From: Sinonovacula constricta
Lineage: Eukaryota > Mollusca > Bivalvia > Cardiida > Solecurtidae
DNA: 64,000 bases
Direction: 5' to 3'
Assembly (NCBI GenBank): GCA_007844125.1
Contig: CM017561.1
Coordinates: 18,789,513 to 18,853,512 of the forward strand
Part shown: piece by piece, positions 1-14,300 of the stretch
Position numbering within the stretch: the first letter of the stretch is position 1
How the letters are laid out: every line of letters starts with the position of its first letter
Notes under the pieces: generated by a model
What the model was told of the DNA's origin: nothing
Databases searched by the model: none
Seen by the model: only the letters and a program-made list of their open reading frames with translations
Made by a program: the position numbers and the translations under genes

Positions 1-1577
1 CATATAACAATTTGATTTAAGTATGACTTGTATGTGTATTATGCGTTTTACATTTTGGTCTAGTCCAGTTTAGACCAGGTCTAGTAGAAGACATTTATCA
101 CCAAAACTTTCGTGAAAATTTTATTCAAAAGAACGAAATGTAAATGTTCTGTAAGTGAATAACAAAGTTTCCTTGTCTTCACACAAACGTCGGACATGTA
201 AGTGATTATAGCCAAAGCAGAATAGAGCTGACAATTTAGTAAAACTAACCAACAAGACACTCTAACAACATTGCCGCTTATGTATCTTTCCTAGAAAAAA
301 TGGCGTTTAAAATTAACCCTGAATTGTCTTTTAAGTGAATATTATTCTAGTTTTTAACATATTCAAATACAAAGCGGATCGGAAATACGTCTTATTATAA
401 GGTTAAGCAAAACAAAAGCACATTAAATCACATGATGGTTTGGAAATATATACAATCTTATGTTTAAGATGACACAATACTAAGCCTTACTGTTTCTCAA
501 GTCTCTTCAAAAATGATTAATCACTCCGTTTGTTCAACTTATTTGTCTAAACATAAACTTTTATTGGAAAGCCCAAGTAGCCTTCTATAAGAAGGCATTT
601 TTCAATGGATTCTGTTTTAAACAGACTTTTTCTTGAGATTTGAATAGGCAAACTAAAAGTGCATTAACTGAAAAGGTTAAATGAAGACATGGTTCCTTTA
701 AAGGACGATTGCGAAATCAGTTCGGAGGTTATTAACTAGTAATAAGGCACAAGGTGTTACACGACAAACAAGCTAGAACCAAGAATAATGACATTGAGAG
801 ACATTAAAAGGTCACCTTGGCCAAAGGCAATCTGGCAAATATTATATGGCACGTGCGTTCTAATTTGATAACATTGGAGATGTATGGCCAAATTTAATCA
901 TTTCTTAGTATAGTAGACTTCTTCCTAATCGGACATCTTAAGAGCATGCAACTGTAGATAACAAAGATTAGGGCTAAATATAACGGTATATAACGCTAAA
1001 TATAACATACACATGAGTATGTGTCTGTGTGGGAATAAGGTCTTATTCTCAAGTGGTTGCATTGCCTTAGTTTGAGTTGTTAATGCCAATTTAACAGAAT
1101 TACTATAAAATTACTTTAAACACCATTTACATTATATAATATATTTTTATGTAGATGCCATATATAGACAAATGGGTAATAGAAATTAATAATTGCAAGT
1201 AGTGTATATTTGTATATATTATTTCAGCGCTGTAAAAATTATGTTTAATCTTAGGGTATTCTGCGATGTTTAATATGTCTGACCAGGGCTCCGGTCAAAT
1301 GTCCATAAGAACCTGTGTTCAATTTATTTTTGGCTGAGATACACATCAAGGCCTAAAGTGATACAAGAATGTTACCCTTACGCTCATCTTAAAGGGATAC
1401 TTCCATGATTATTAGCACAATAATAACACAACTACGAATGATATTTGGCATATTATTGTTTATATCTTTACCTTCACAACCACAATAAAGGAATGTTAAA
1501 AAATGAAAAACGTTTTCTGGATATAACAGATTGGCAGAGAGATGCAAAACCATAAAAACAACAGACACGTGATCTAC
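1..1577. other. Intron or downstream sequence of the kinase gene, no exon recognised
   Basis: AT-rich sequence with no stretch recognised as TBK1 coiled-coil coding sequence. The remaining exons are either here but too diverged or short to identify by eye, or lie left of the window. No repeat of note was found. Confidence 0.5.
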
Positions 1578-1851
1578 CTTTTCAACCAGGCCCCTGATAC
1601 TGTCGTCAGGACAAACCATACCGGTAGCTCCTTTAAACGCCATATTGCTGGCGGACAGGGGAGCTATCGGTTTGTTTTGCTCTCCAGATGGCTGTCTCGG
1701 TAGTTCCAGGGTGGTGAGGAGAGACAATATCATTTTCAGGTTCTCTTGAGACAATGTTAAAGAGTCCAGCCTCAACGCAATGTGGCTGACCAACGATTCA
1801 AGGAGGGGTACGCTGGTCTGGATAGGGATGATGGCGTTAAGAATGTTTTTG
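1578..1851 (-). CDS. TBK1: TBK1-like coding exon 11 (scaffold domain, last one found)
   Basis: 274 bp, residues 464-555, ending phase 0. Acceptor TTTTTCAG. The donor is placed at GTTGAAAAG followed by GTAGATC because the translation loses family character after it; an alternative is GAAG followed by GTAAAGAT near 1470. It is predicted helical ([20 protein letters not shown]) and contains a serine/proline-rich loop with [12 protein letters not shown]. Further C-terminal exons must exist. Confidence 0.75.
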
Positions 1852-4800
1852 CTGAAAAATAAAATACATGTACAATTAAATACAAAATTTCAAGAACCGT
1901 TTATAAACTATACAATTTAACTTTACAGCACACGGTGAACGCATGCCCAATAATTACATAACGTCTGCTTCACGATGAACGCATGCTCTGTAATAACATG
2001 ACAACTTGTATATTTTGGCAAATTAAAGAAAAACACATAAAGTAATTAGTGTAGCTAGACTATAAAGCAGGATGTGGGTGTTTGTAATTAGTTGTTTGAA
2101 GTAGCGGATACAATACCCTTTAGTCCTAATTAAATGTATGTAAAAGTTTATTTGAACTTCCCATGGAAGTGATTCACCAGTGGGATCCACCCGTGGGAAA
2201 TGTTATGCTGTTATGCTACACAACATTAGACCTGATTCATAATGCTTATAAAGTGTAGCAACGAATGAAACAGCTTAAAGTGGCTCTTATAAACATGGCT
2301 TATTTCATTGCTCACGTTCTTCGTCTACGTAACCGAGGATAATGCGAATATGGGTAAATATAAATATGACTTCATTTAATTGGAAAACTGTGTGTTAGAT
2401 CAAGCCAACTAAAATTAATTTCTTAATAAAACAAGCTCCTCACTTACAATCTCAATATGATATTCTAGTAAATTCACACGCAATTCAAGAGCCACGTTTG
2501 TCTTTTAAGTGTACCTTTAAGGTAACATACTCCTATTGAGATACAGTTTTTACCCAAAAGTGGAAAAAAAAGAGAATTCAAGCATGTAAAAGAAGAAAAT
2601 AGTCGCACGGCAGAAACGGGTGAGAAATACCATTTGTTTATCTGGACTGAATCCTTCTACATTCACAGACTGGAAAACTGTATTGTGTTAAAAAATTACT
2701 TTCTTTGATTAGGCGCTTCAGCATGCAAAAGGTCCTCTACTAGAAATGACGTAGTTTCATTCCAATAGAAGTTATACTGTTTCAGTCAACACATGTTTGG
2801 TTTACCGACAGATAATGCAAACAGATCTAGATCAATTTTGATCTGAATTTTAGCTGACAGGACCTTTAAAGGATAGTGTTTGTAGAAGAGAAATGCCAAA
2901 CACTGAGTCAGCAAGTTTGGAAAAATGCCTCTGAGACTACGTAGGTAATGTAAATATAAATAAAAAACATGAAAGGAAGAATAAACAACACTGTATTTTC
3001 AAAATTGCCGATCTACATTTACTCTTTTTTGCGATCTCTTTTTGACGCCACGTGACCCAATAACGAACTCGTCTAAGACAAACATTCTGACCAAGTTTGG
3101 TGAATATTGGGCTACAAATGTGGTCTCTAAATGAGTTCATAAGCTTTTTCTAAGATTTGACCATGTGATACTTATTGACCCCAGTGACCCAGGTATGAAC
3201 TCATTTAAGATTTTGTAAAGGCAAACATTCTGATCAAGTTTGGTAAAGATGGGGCCATAAATGTGCCTCTAGTGAGTTCAAAAGCTTTTGCTAAGATTTG
3301 ACTTAGCGACCTACCTTGAGCACGTTGTGTTATAAGAAAACACATGTCTTATACAATACTATAATCTATAAACATGAACTTCGACAGAAAAATCAGCTAG
3401 GATAACAGTAAAATATTCCAGCGAATAAAGTTAAACTTACAATAATGCATCTAAGGATTCCAACATTGACTGCTGCATGCCAATAACCAGTGACGCCATT
3501 TCCTCCACGAAGAAAGCATACGCCGAGCAAAGCCGGGCCTCAGTAGCATGTTTGACCAGCATCCCGCCGGTAGGATAGGAACCAGGGGGAGGCTTTATTT
3601 CTGGAAATGATGCTAAAACAAAACAGTGACGTCAGAAATAAAGTTATTGAACCAAGGCAAAACGTTCCATACTTCTATACATTCTTAACGCCGGAAAAGA
3701 AAAAGAAAAGTTCCAGCAAAACGTTAAAATATGTCGTTTATCCATATGCATTCGAGGAAAGCTGATTGAATACAATTAGAAAGAAAATAAACTTTTGACT
3801 TCGTTACGTGATGTCAAGAAAAAAATCACTTCTATTGTTAAAACATAACGGAAACTGATTTTTGACGACTTCCCTTGCTAACGCTCAAGCAAATATAAGG
3901 GTAGTTCCACGACTGGTTGGTCCGGTGTCAGGATAATGTGACTGGGTGTGGTATCATGCTAAACACAGTTAAGGCAGCACTTTATCTGCTTCAAGTGGAC
4001 ACTGTCTCCAGATAACTGAAATACTGTTGTCGGGACATAAACCCAACAAACAAACACACACACATGAAGTATGTACACAAAGTGCACATAAAATTATATT
4101 TTAATGTCATTTATTCATATGTCTGGCTATGTAACAATGTTGAATTTTAAACATGTATAGATCACTTACGCAATTCTAGAGTCAGCATTGTTTGTGTGCC
4201 ATTGGCCTCCCTATCATACAGGAAGATGTTGTTTCTAAGCACAGCTGGTGACCAGCCTTGCACGGGCGCCACTGGTTCCACTAATTGACTTAGCTCTGTG
4301 CCGCCAGGTACCAATATCAACTGATTGGCAGAAGGGATGTCTGTTTCGGTAGCGAGCATCTCTTGAATATGGGCGAGGCTAGAAGAAAAAACTAAGATAT
4401 AAACATTAACAGACTGGTTTAAATAACAAGAAAATCTGGATGGAGATGTTGTATGTATGTTACTTGCCATAGCCAAACCTACAGTCATAAATTATTCTAC
4501 AGGCGTTGGGAGGACATGTTTGTGTATGCATTAAATTAAAACAACACTTTCTGGAATCGTGCACCTGAAAACAATTGTGCTATGATAGTATTTTGAGGAT
4601 AATAATGATCTTTTAAAGTATGGATGCCTGAAAAGTTCCAGCGATATACTTTTCTGACGTCTACACATATGTAAAACGTGAAGCACGTCACTCCACTTGT
4701 CACTACTAACAAGTAAATGTATTTCCTATCTGAGCCAGCTACACAGGTAGGTATTTGTCGACTAAGAAAACAAAGTGACCACTTGTAAGTTTATATGACA

Positions 4801-7800
4801 AAGTTGTCAAAGTTGCTACAAACATATACATGTACCAACATTTTAGGATGCACATGACACACGTATTCACACGCCAGCCAAATGTAAAAGTAAGAACAAA
4901 TATGTGATGAGTCATTTAACCAAAAAAAGAGCAAACCCGACAGTTAGCGCCTTGGAACGCTCAGTCGGCACATTGGACCGACTGGGGTGCTCTAACCGCT
5001 ATTACAGAGTTCTAACCTCACACTTCCTGATGGGTTTCTCAAATGCAAGCAATGAAAAGAAAATCGAATTAGAAAAAAAAAATGTCCAAGCGCTGACGTT
5101 TTCGTTAATAAGTTACAACGACAGTAGTGACGTCATTGACAAACAATGTCGATATATTGTTTAGAAGAGAGAGGGGTATTATTTCGATTAGAAGAATCAC
5201 ACAAAATTTGTTAATGAAACCAACACTCCCAATTAAGAAAAAATGACTAGAGAAGTGAAAGTGGTTGTAAAATCCTGTTCATGTGAAGATGGAATTGAGG
5301 AGCCAAAGTTCAATGTCTGTCAAAGGAAATACACGTAACAATCCTTACAATGGTAACTGTTGGGTTTGCCCTTATTGTTAAATGACTCGTCACAGATTTG
5401 TTCTCACTTTTACATTTGGCGTGCATGTGGATACGTTGGTCCTGTGTCTTTTCATTTTTTTAATATGCTGCAATATTCATAGGACTTTGTCTTATATATT
5501 CTTATAGAATGAATTAAATGACAGCATATATTACATGCACGGGGAGATTTTTTACAACCGCCACACTGTACAAGTCACATTGTTGTGATCATGAATAAGA
5601 ATATATTACAAAGTCCTATGAGCATTGCAACATATATCCAAATTTGAAGAGGCACAGGACAAAGGTATTCACATGCAAGCCAAATGTAAAAATAAGAACA
5701 AAAATGATGAGTCATTAAAAGAAAGAGCAAACCCGATAGTTACCGCCTTGGAATACATTTGTACTTGAGATCAGTTATATCATCATCAGGATTATCCGCT
5801 GTGATGTCGATATTGTTTTTAGCAGAAGTCCCGATTGTGCTTATTTGAACATGATTTAACATGAAGAGCGATTTTTTCTTGATTTGTATTGTCTTTCAAT
5901 TCAAGTAGAGTTTAAAATCGTCTTTTCTTAAAGATTGAGTTTTTGCAGAAATTATGTCCCAGTGCTACCAAACGAGGATAAGATATTGTTACATATATTT
6001 TATATAGGAAACGTGTCGGATACCACCTTTTAGTGTTCGGTTGGCATGAGTAAAAGGGCAGATACAAAGGTTTACCATACAAGACCATGGTTCAAAGTCT
6101 TCAGGTGAAAACATTCGGTTTTGAACTCATCCTGTCAAAGCGTCACAACCCGATTTAAAACAGAACAAATATTTATGTATCAAAGTCAATTCAATTTTGT
6201 GTCTGTTCATGATAATATAAAACTCGTGTCTTGGTTCTGTCGTGAACATAAAAGTAATATAATTTCCTACGAATTACTAAGACGAATTCGTAGGAAAATA
6301 ATTTCCCTTGTTCGTAATAAAGTGACCGCTAGGTGGCGTAGTAGTTTGCATGTGTTTTATGTGCAGTTTTGGCGGTTTAAGGTATAAGAGGTGTAATCAA
6401 TCTCATGAATATTCGTGTAATGTCGGCATTTAGCGTTTTACGATGTAACTTGTTCGATCATTTATGTCAACACTCGGCCTTCTGAGAATAGAATCACCCA
6501 ATTTTAGTTTTCCAATTTTATCAAATGAAATCGCACCAATTTCTTCACTAAAAATGGTGACAATGAATCGCGGTCAGTGAGGCAGACTCGACAAAAAAAA
6601 AAGAGAGCAAAAATAAAGCAAAGAAAGAAAGAAGTGTGTTTTTCATATTTTTGGCGTATTTTTATTTAGACAAGTATACTCTAAAAATGTAGAAAATAAA
6701 TGACATTACTGTTTTCTTTATTTTTATTCATCCAAACTTAACATGTATGAGATTATTTGAAGGTCAGATTTGAGGACGTCGACCTAGTACATAAAAATTC
6801 GCAAAACATAAGTTAGCTGGGTTGAAAAGTTGTTAAAATCTGGAAAATAATCCAGAATACAATGCTGAATAATGTGATATATTTTTGTCAGGATTCAATT
6901 TAGTCACTATTACACATCTAATAATTTAAGTCGTTCAGCTTTGGGTAACCGACTGAACCAGACGACAAATATATATTTGATATGGGTAAACATGTATGGT
7001 AAATATTATGGTAAATGTCAAACATATTTTGTATCAGTTAACCAAGTGCTATCCATTAAGGATTACCAACTATAAGTAACATACTAAATAGTTTGCTGTT
7101 GTTTGTTTTATCCGGTTAGGAAATGGTTAACAGGGAACAATACTTCATGTAGAACGAACGATTTTAAATGATTAAGAACAAACTGTACAGGGTATCATTA
7201 AGATTCGGTGTATGGCGGGTAAAGATAGCAATAGTTGGTAAAACAGTTTGGTCTGAAAAGCTTAACAATGAATAGATACCCTTTAGGTTTGTTCCAATTA
7301 AAAAATCCATTACATTCCCTTTCCATTACAGGTGTGTTATAACTTAAGAAACAATTTAGTCTGCAGTATTAAAAACCTAGTAACTAATAATAATAGTCGA
7401 TTTCTCCCAGATGAGGCAGGTATTCTGGTTATTGAGTATTGTACTCCCGATCTGTACCTGCACTTCAAATAATCATTAATAACTACAATGCCTGATTTTG
7501 TTAAATGAAATGTACTTTAAGCCAAATTTTAAGGGAAATGAAGGCATCTGCTTTATGCTATCAGATTTTTTTTTACAATTTTAAACATAAAGACTACAAT
7601 AAATAAATAACAAGAGAGGAGCGTGTGTTTTTGTTGTCATGGACATAATTATGACATAAAAATACATGTAGATTACCTCGCTGAGTGAAACTAGAACAGT
7701 CTCTGTTATAGGAAAATATCAATATTCAGTCTTGCTTCCGGTTTCTTGTTCCAATGATGATAAAACAATATTAACCAGAACATAAAATGTAAAGCAACGG

Positions 7801-10800
7801 TATCATATTAAAAAACAACAATTAAATCACTGGGTGGCCATTAACGTCCGGTTTCGTTTTCATTTCCCACAACTGATAATTCAATATGAAAATATGAAAA
7901 CGGAAATGAAAAAAAGTATTCTTCTTTAACACACGGACTAAAACAATAACCACACTTTCCTTACAGTGACTTTAACATTAGTAAGTCTAACATTAGAGTT
8001 TGTTCTTAAACGATTAAGGTTACTTGGAAATAAAAGTTACTTGGAAGTTCGGTACGATGCAAAATACAAAACAATTTTCCGGAGTTTTTAAATTCATTTG
8101 TTTGCTTTTTGGTGGTGTATGCCCCAAACCCGATTGAAAATGGAAGTTAACTTAAACGTGTAACACGTTCCTTACTCCTAAACAGAATTTTGATGAAAAT
8201 TACATCCTCACGAAGTCAAAATCTTCTATCAACACCTTTTTTCATTCCCTCTCTATGGTCAAATCCTCTATCAACCCCTGTTTTCACACCTTATCTATGG
8301 TCAAATCCTCTATCAACCCCTGTCTTCACACCTTATCTATGGTCAAATCCTCTATTAAATCCTGTCTTCACACCTTATCTATGGACAAATCCTCTATCAA
8401 ATCCTGTTGTCACACCCTCTCTAAGGTCAAATCCTCTATCAAATCCTGTCTTCACACCCTCTCTAAGGTCAAATCCTCTATCAGATCCTGTTTTCACACC
8501 CTCTCTAAGGTCAAATCCTCTATCAAATCCTGTCTTCACACCCTCTCTAAGGTCAAATCCTCTATCAAATCCTGTTGTCACACTCTCTAAGGTCAAATCC
8601 TCAATCAAATCCTGTTGTCACACTCTCTCTAAGGTCAAATCCTCTATCAAATCCTGTCTTCACACCCTCTCTAAGGTCAAATCCGCTATCAAATCCTGTC
8701 TTCACACCCTCTCTAAGGTCAAATCCTCTATCAAATCCTGTTGTCACACTCTCTAAGGTCAAATCCTCTATCAAATCCTGTTGTCACACTCTCTCTAAGG
8801 TCAAATCCTCTATCAAATCCTGTCTTCACACCCTCTCTAAGGTCAAATCCTCTATCAAATCCTGTCTTCACACCCTCTCTAAGGTCAAATACTCTATCAA
8901 ATCCTGTTTTCACACCCTCTCTAAGATCAAATCCTCTATCAAATCCTGTCTTCACACCCTCTCTAAGGTCAAATCCTCTATCAGATCCTGTTTTCACACT
9001 CTCTAAGGTCAAATCCTCTATCAAATCCTGTTTTCACACACTCTCTAAGGTCAAATCCTCTATCAGATCCTGTTTTCACACTCTCTAAGGTCAAATCCTC
9101 TATCAAATCCTGTCTTCACACCCTCTCTAAGGTCAAGTCCTCTATCATATCCTGTTTTCACACTCTCTAAGGTCAAATCCTCTATCAGATCCTGTTTTCA
9201 CACTCTATAAGGTCAAATCCTCTATCAAATCCTGTTGTCACCCTCTCTAAGGACAAATCCTCTATCAAATCCTGTCTTCACACCCTCTCTAAGGTCAAAT
9301 CCTCTATCAAATCCTGTTTTCACACCCGCTCTAAGGTCAAATCCTCTATCAAATCCTGTCTTCACACCCTCTCTAAGGTCAAATCCTCTATCAAATCCTG
9401 TCTTCACACCCTCTCTAAGGTCAAATCCTCTATCAAATCCTGTCTTCACACCCTCTCTAAGATCGAATCCTCTATCAAATCCTGTTTTCACACCCTCTCT
9501 AAGGTCAAATCCTCTATCAAATCCTGTCTTCACACCCTCTCTAAGGTCAAATCCTCTATCAGATCCTGTTTTCACACTCTCTAAGGTCAAATCCTCTATC
9601 AAATCCTGTTTTCACACCCTCTCTAAGGTCAAATCCTCTATCAGATCCTGTTTTCAAACTCTATAAGGTCAAATCCTCTATCAAATCCTGTTGTCACACT
9701 CTCTAAGGTCAAATCCTCTATCAAATCCTGTCTTCACACCCTCTCTAAGGTCAAATCCTCTATCAGATCCTGTTTTCACACTCTCTCTAAGGTCAAATCC
9801 TCTACCAAATCCTGTCTTCACACCCTCTCTACGGTCAAATCCTCTATCAAATCCTGTCTTCACACCCTCTCTAAGGTCAAATCCTCTATCAGATCCTGTT
9901 TTCACACTCTCTCTTGGGTCAAATTATCTATCAGATCCTGTTTTCACACTCTATAAGGTCAAATCCTCTATCAAATCCTGTTGTCACTCTCTCTTAGGTC
10001 AAATCCTCTATTAACCCTTGTTGTTACACCCTATCTAAGGTCAAATCCTCTATCAAATCCTGTTGTCACACTCTCTAAGGTCAAATCCTCTATTAACCCT
10101 TGTTGTTACACCCTATCTAAGGTCAAATCCTCTATCAAATCCTGATGCCACACTCTCTAAGGTCAAATCCTCTATTAACCCTTGTTGTTACACCCTATCT
10201 AAGGTCAAATCCTCTATCAAATCCTGTTGCCACACTCTCTAAGGTCAAATCCTCTATCAGATCTTGTTGTCACACCCTCTCTAAGGTCAGATCCTCCATT
10301 AACCTCTGTTTGTACACCCTATCTAAGGTCAAATCCTGTTGTCACACTCTCTAAGGTCAAATCCTCCATTAACCCCTGTTTTTACACCCTATCTAAGGTC
10401 AAATCCTCTATCAATTCCTGTTGTCACACTCTATAAGGTCAAATCCTCCATTAACCACTGTTTTTACACCCTATCTAAGGTCAAACCATCTATCAACTCC
10501 TGTTGTATAAGTATGTTGTGAATATGATAGGACCCAGTTCCGAACTCAACCAAGATTCCACGCAGATAAACATTGTGATCAAGTTTTCTTAATAAATCTA
10601 TGACCTTTACTGTGGCCTTTATGGTGCTCAAATGGTTTGACATAGTGGCCTACGTTTTGAACCCAAGTGGCCCGGTTACGAACTCATCCAAGATTTCATG
10701 GAGACAAATATTCTGACCATATGGTCAAGTATGGCAGGGTTTGGGACGTAATTGTAGCCTCCATGGTGTCACATGTTTTTTCTAGGGTTTGACTTACTGA

Positions 10801-11335
10801 CCTATTTTGGATCCCATTGAACCAGTTACCAACTCAAGGATTTCCGGGATATAAACTACCAGTGGTATGGTTTTACAATCCAGTTTAGTTTAGAAAACAT
10901 GTGGGGCATTTCGTGTTTTTATAATCTAAAGCAGCTACAATAACAGTAAGAACATGTATATCACGTGCAACAAAACAACATATTTATTATCAGCAGTATT
11001 GTACACGTACGCAGGTCAAAATGCTATTTAATGCTACTGTCCAGTTCTGCTACAGATTATGTCTGTAAACTAGTTTTTTTATAGCATTAAACATTTTGAA
11101 ACTATATATCCAGTCATCGACGTTATTAATCAATTAAACCTTACCCTCTCTGCACGACATCTCAATGATAGACGTGTAATCGATACTAAGCTTATAAAGA
11201 TTTATAAGCATATTTACTGTTCATGTACACACTATTCATTGAAACCATTTTTGACCTCTAATCAGTAGCTGTTTAAATTGAACCTTACGTAATCAGAATG
11301 AAAGAAAAAAATCGATTTATTTCCAACGCTTGTGT

Positions 11336-11368
<33 letters not shown>

Positions 11369-14300
11369 TTATATATATTTACAGTGTCCCCATATGATCT
11401 AACGTGAGGCAACCAGTACATTTTTGACATAACTTATTGTAAACAGAACAATATTTCATATATACGCCCTTCTAGAAAAAAAAATGGAATCATAATTTAC
11501 CATTACAATGATATGTAATTCATACTGCTATTAGGTTCATTGCAGAGACTATACTTAAGTTATAAAACGTGTAATGTAACTCTGCATATAGCTTCCGCAG
11601 GATATAGCTTCGTTATATATAGTTCCTGACTGATATTGCTCATGTCGGATTTAGATCTCGGCGAACATAGTTCCTAGCACCTGAAAGCTATCTGATACGA
11701 ATCTCCACTTTTCTCTGCTACGTTTCTTACACTTACCAATTGTTTGGCTTGTTGTGGCAGTGTTTGGACCACATATCGAAGAAGAAAACTTAAACCTAAA
11801 GTAAGCAGTGTCTACACTGGTTTCAGCCTAGATACGCCCCATACAGTTAGATAACTTCAGTTGTGTTTAGTACTGCTATTGGTAACTGTTACTATAATGT
11901 GGACTGCAGGCATTGAGTTGGTAATGTTTATGTTGCAGGTGTAAATCATTGTTTTTATTGTGACAACGTTGAAGCAAACTGTCAACCATTACATTAAAAT
12001 AGTATATGTAATGATCTGAACCGTTCCATATATGTTAACAAATTATAATGTGTGCAATGAAAATGTTATTCGTTTTTCTTAAGTTTTATGTCACAAGCAT
12101 ATATGTAACAACTAGTACAGGTTTTAATACTCGATACCAGACTTATCCCAGTCATATAACAATCATTACAAACCTAGATTTGAACTGCATCTATATGATA
12201 TATCAGACATTTACCAGTCATATAACAACCAGTACATGCTTTTATAATAAGGCTAAACTCCATTCCAGACTTATAACATTCATATTACAACATTTACAAG
12301 CCTGATTTTAAGTGAAATTATACCAGATACTAGACTAATATCGATTTTAGCTTATTAAATATCATGTACATGTATCAATCTTCACTATAGTTAGACACGC
12401 ACCACGACAGTAACCAGTAGATGGGAATCTATAAAACATGATTCATATTTCACAAAACACGTGGAAGGGCCGTATCGATGTTCTCAATGACACATTATAA
12501 ACAATGACAAACAAAAGACAGACTAGCTAACAAATGTTTATTAATATACGTTGTCATGGAGCTTACGTAGGCTGTCAAATATTATGTTTCATTAATACCT
12601 GTACATGAACCGTACGATATTCTACAATGTAATCTCCATGGTTTGTATACACACATACAGAATGTGACTGAGATAATTGATCTATTTACAATGATCGATG
12701 TGGTCCAAGCTACTGACTCTGGCTCAAAGGCTTCCTGGTTTGAGTTACTAACCTGTTATTATAATGAAAGTGTTTAGGCGAGGCTACCCAAAACTCACTA
12801 GCCCAGGAAGCTGCTAGGTATGTTCTGGTTCTACACTGATTGTGAGCTTTTGAGACTGTATTTTTAGTTGAAAATTCTTACATTTAGCCTGCTTTGAAAA
12901 TAAAAGTTTGATATATTAACCTGTCTGTTGGTTTGGCGTAGATGCACAACTTATGTGCCCTTTGGGGATAAAAGAGTTCAATTTTTTGTCTGCTCAGCAA
13001 GTCTTCAATGGCGCTAAAACAAAGGTCATGGGATGCTCCGTCCAACATCCGAGCTAGAATTGGTTCTAGGAGCTTGCCAAGGGCCCTGTAAACAAATATA
13101 TATGTTGATACAGTCCTCAATGCTAAACGTTGAATGAGGGAAATTTTAGGCATATTTTGATTAAATCCATGAAATAGTCTCTCCGCTAAAGATCTTTTTT
13201 ATTTAACTCATTTTGTTAAAAACCATTGTATGTTCTTATCACTTCTCACATTGATTATATGTGAAACATACCTTGGTAATCTGCATGTTGTAGGAAGAGT
13301 TTTAGACCACCTGATCGGTCCCTTTGCCTCGGTCTGAATACCGGAAATGACGCCACGTTCTCGTGTTGACGTAATTTTGAACCTAAAGAAAAAAACGAAA
13401 GGAGATAACATTTTTGGTTCCAAAATACAGCTTCAACATTTAAATTAATATGAAACATATAATGTACTTATACAACTTAAGATAAAAGCATAAAAATATT
13501 TAAGTAAAATGCCGCCTGCGCTAAGAAAAACTCACAATGTCGCTGCGTCATCTCTGCCGCCATGCGCCTTGAAGGGTAGTCGTCCGCAGGCCACGTGGTA
13601 CACGGTCACAGCGAGGCTCCAGAGGTCAACTGATGAGGTAAAGTCCCTCTGACCTGCTTGACGGAGCACAGCACGTTGAAACATTCCAGGATGCTAGACA
13701 TAAGAGGGTGTATATAAAACGAGGTCTTTAATTGTTACCTTCCATATTCACATATGTTATATGAATGTATAACTCACTTATTATCTTATTATTACTAGGT
13801 GAATGTAAAGTGTTAGGCGTGTTTAAATAATAAAATAATCTGTCCTAATTATAGGGGGAATTAAAACAATGGTGCATATATATAAGAATATGACAGCAAT
13901 AAGAAATTAGAACTCGATTTCTATTTATATCTGGAGGGCAAATACGTGCGTACAGCATGACATTGGGTTTAAATGAATGAACATTGTCTAACTTCAATGG
14001 GTATAATAACAAGAATTAATTAACATAGACTCGAGTCTCGCATGTGTATTAATAAACCACTCACAATGTACTCTTCCGTTCCATAGATTGATTGGAAGGT
14101 TTCTTCATCTCCCAGTTCCCGAGCAGCGCCAAAGTCTGTCACAACGTAAGATGCGCTGAAATCACAAATGTAAGTCCGTCATAACGTAAGATGCGCTGAA
14201 ATCACAAATGTAAGTCCGTCACAACGTAAGATGCGCTGAAATCACTAATGTAAGTCCGTCACAACGTAAGATGCGCTGAAATCACAAATGTAAGTCCGTT

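Noticed and set aside
8190..10521. Many long ORFs on both strands (up to 188 codons)
   Set aside because: They are frames of the 42-bp tandem repeat, whose length is divisible by three; the same peptide motif appears in every frame and strand and there is no gene structure.
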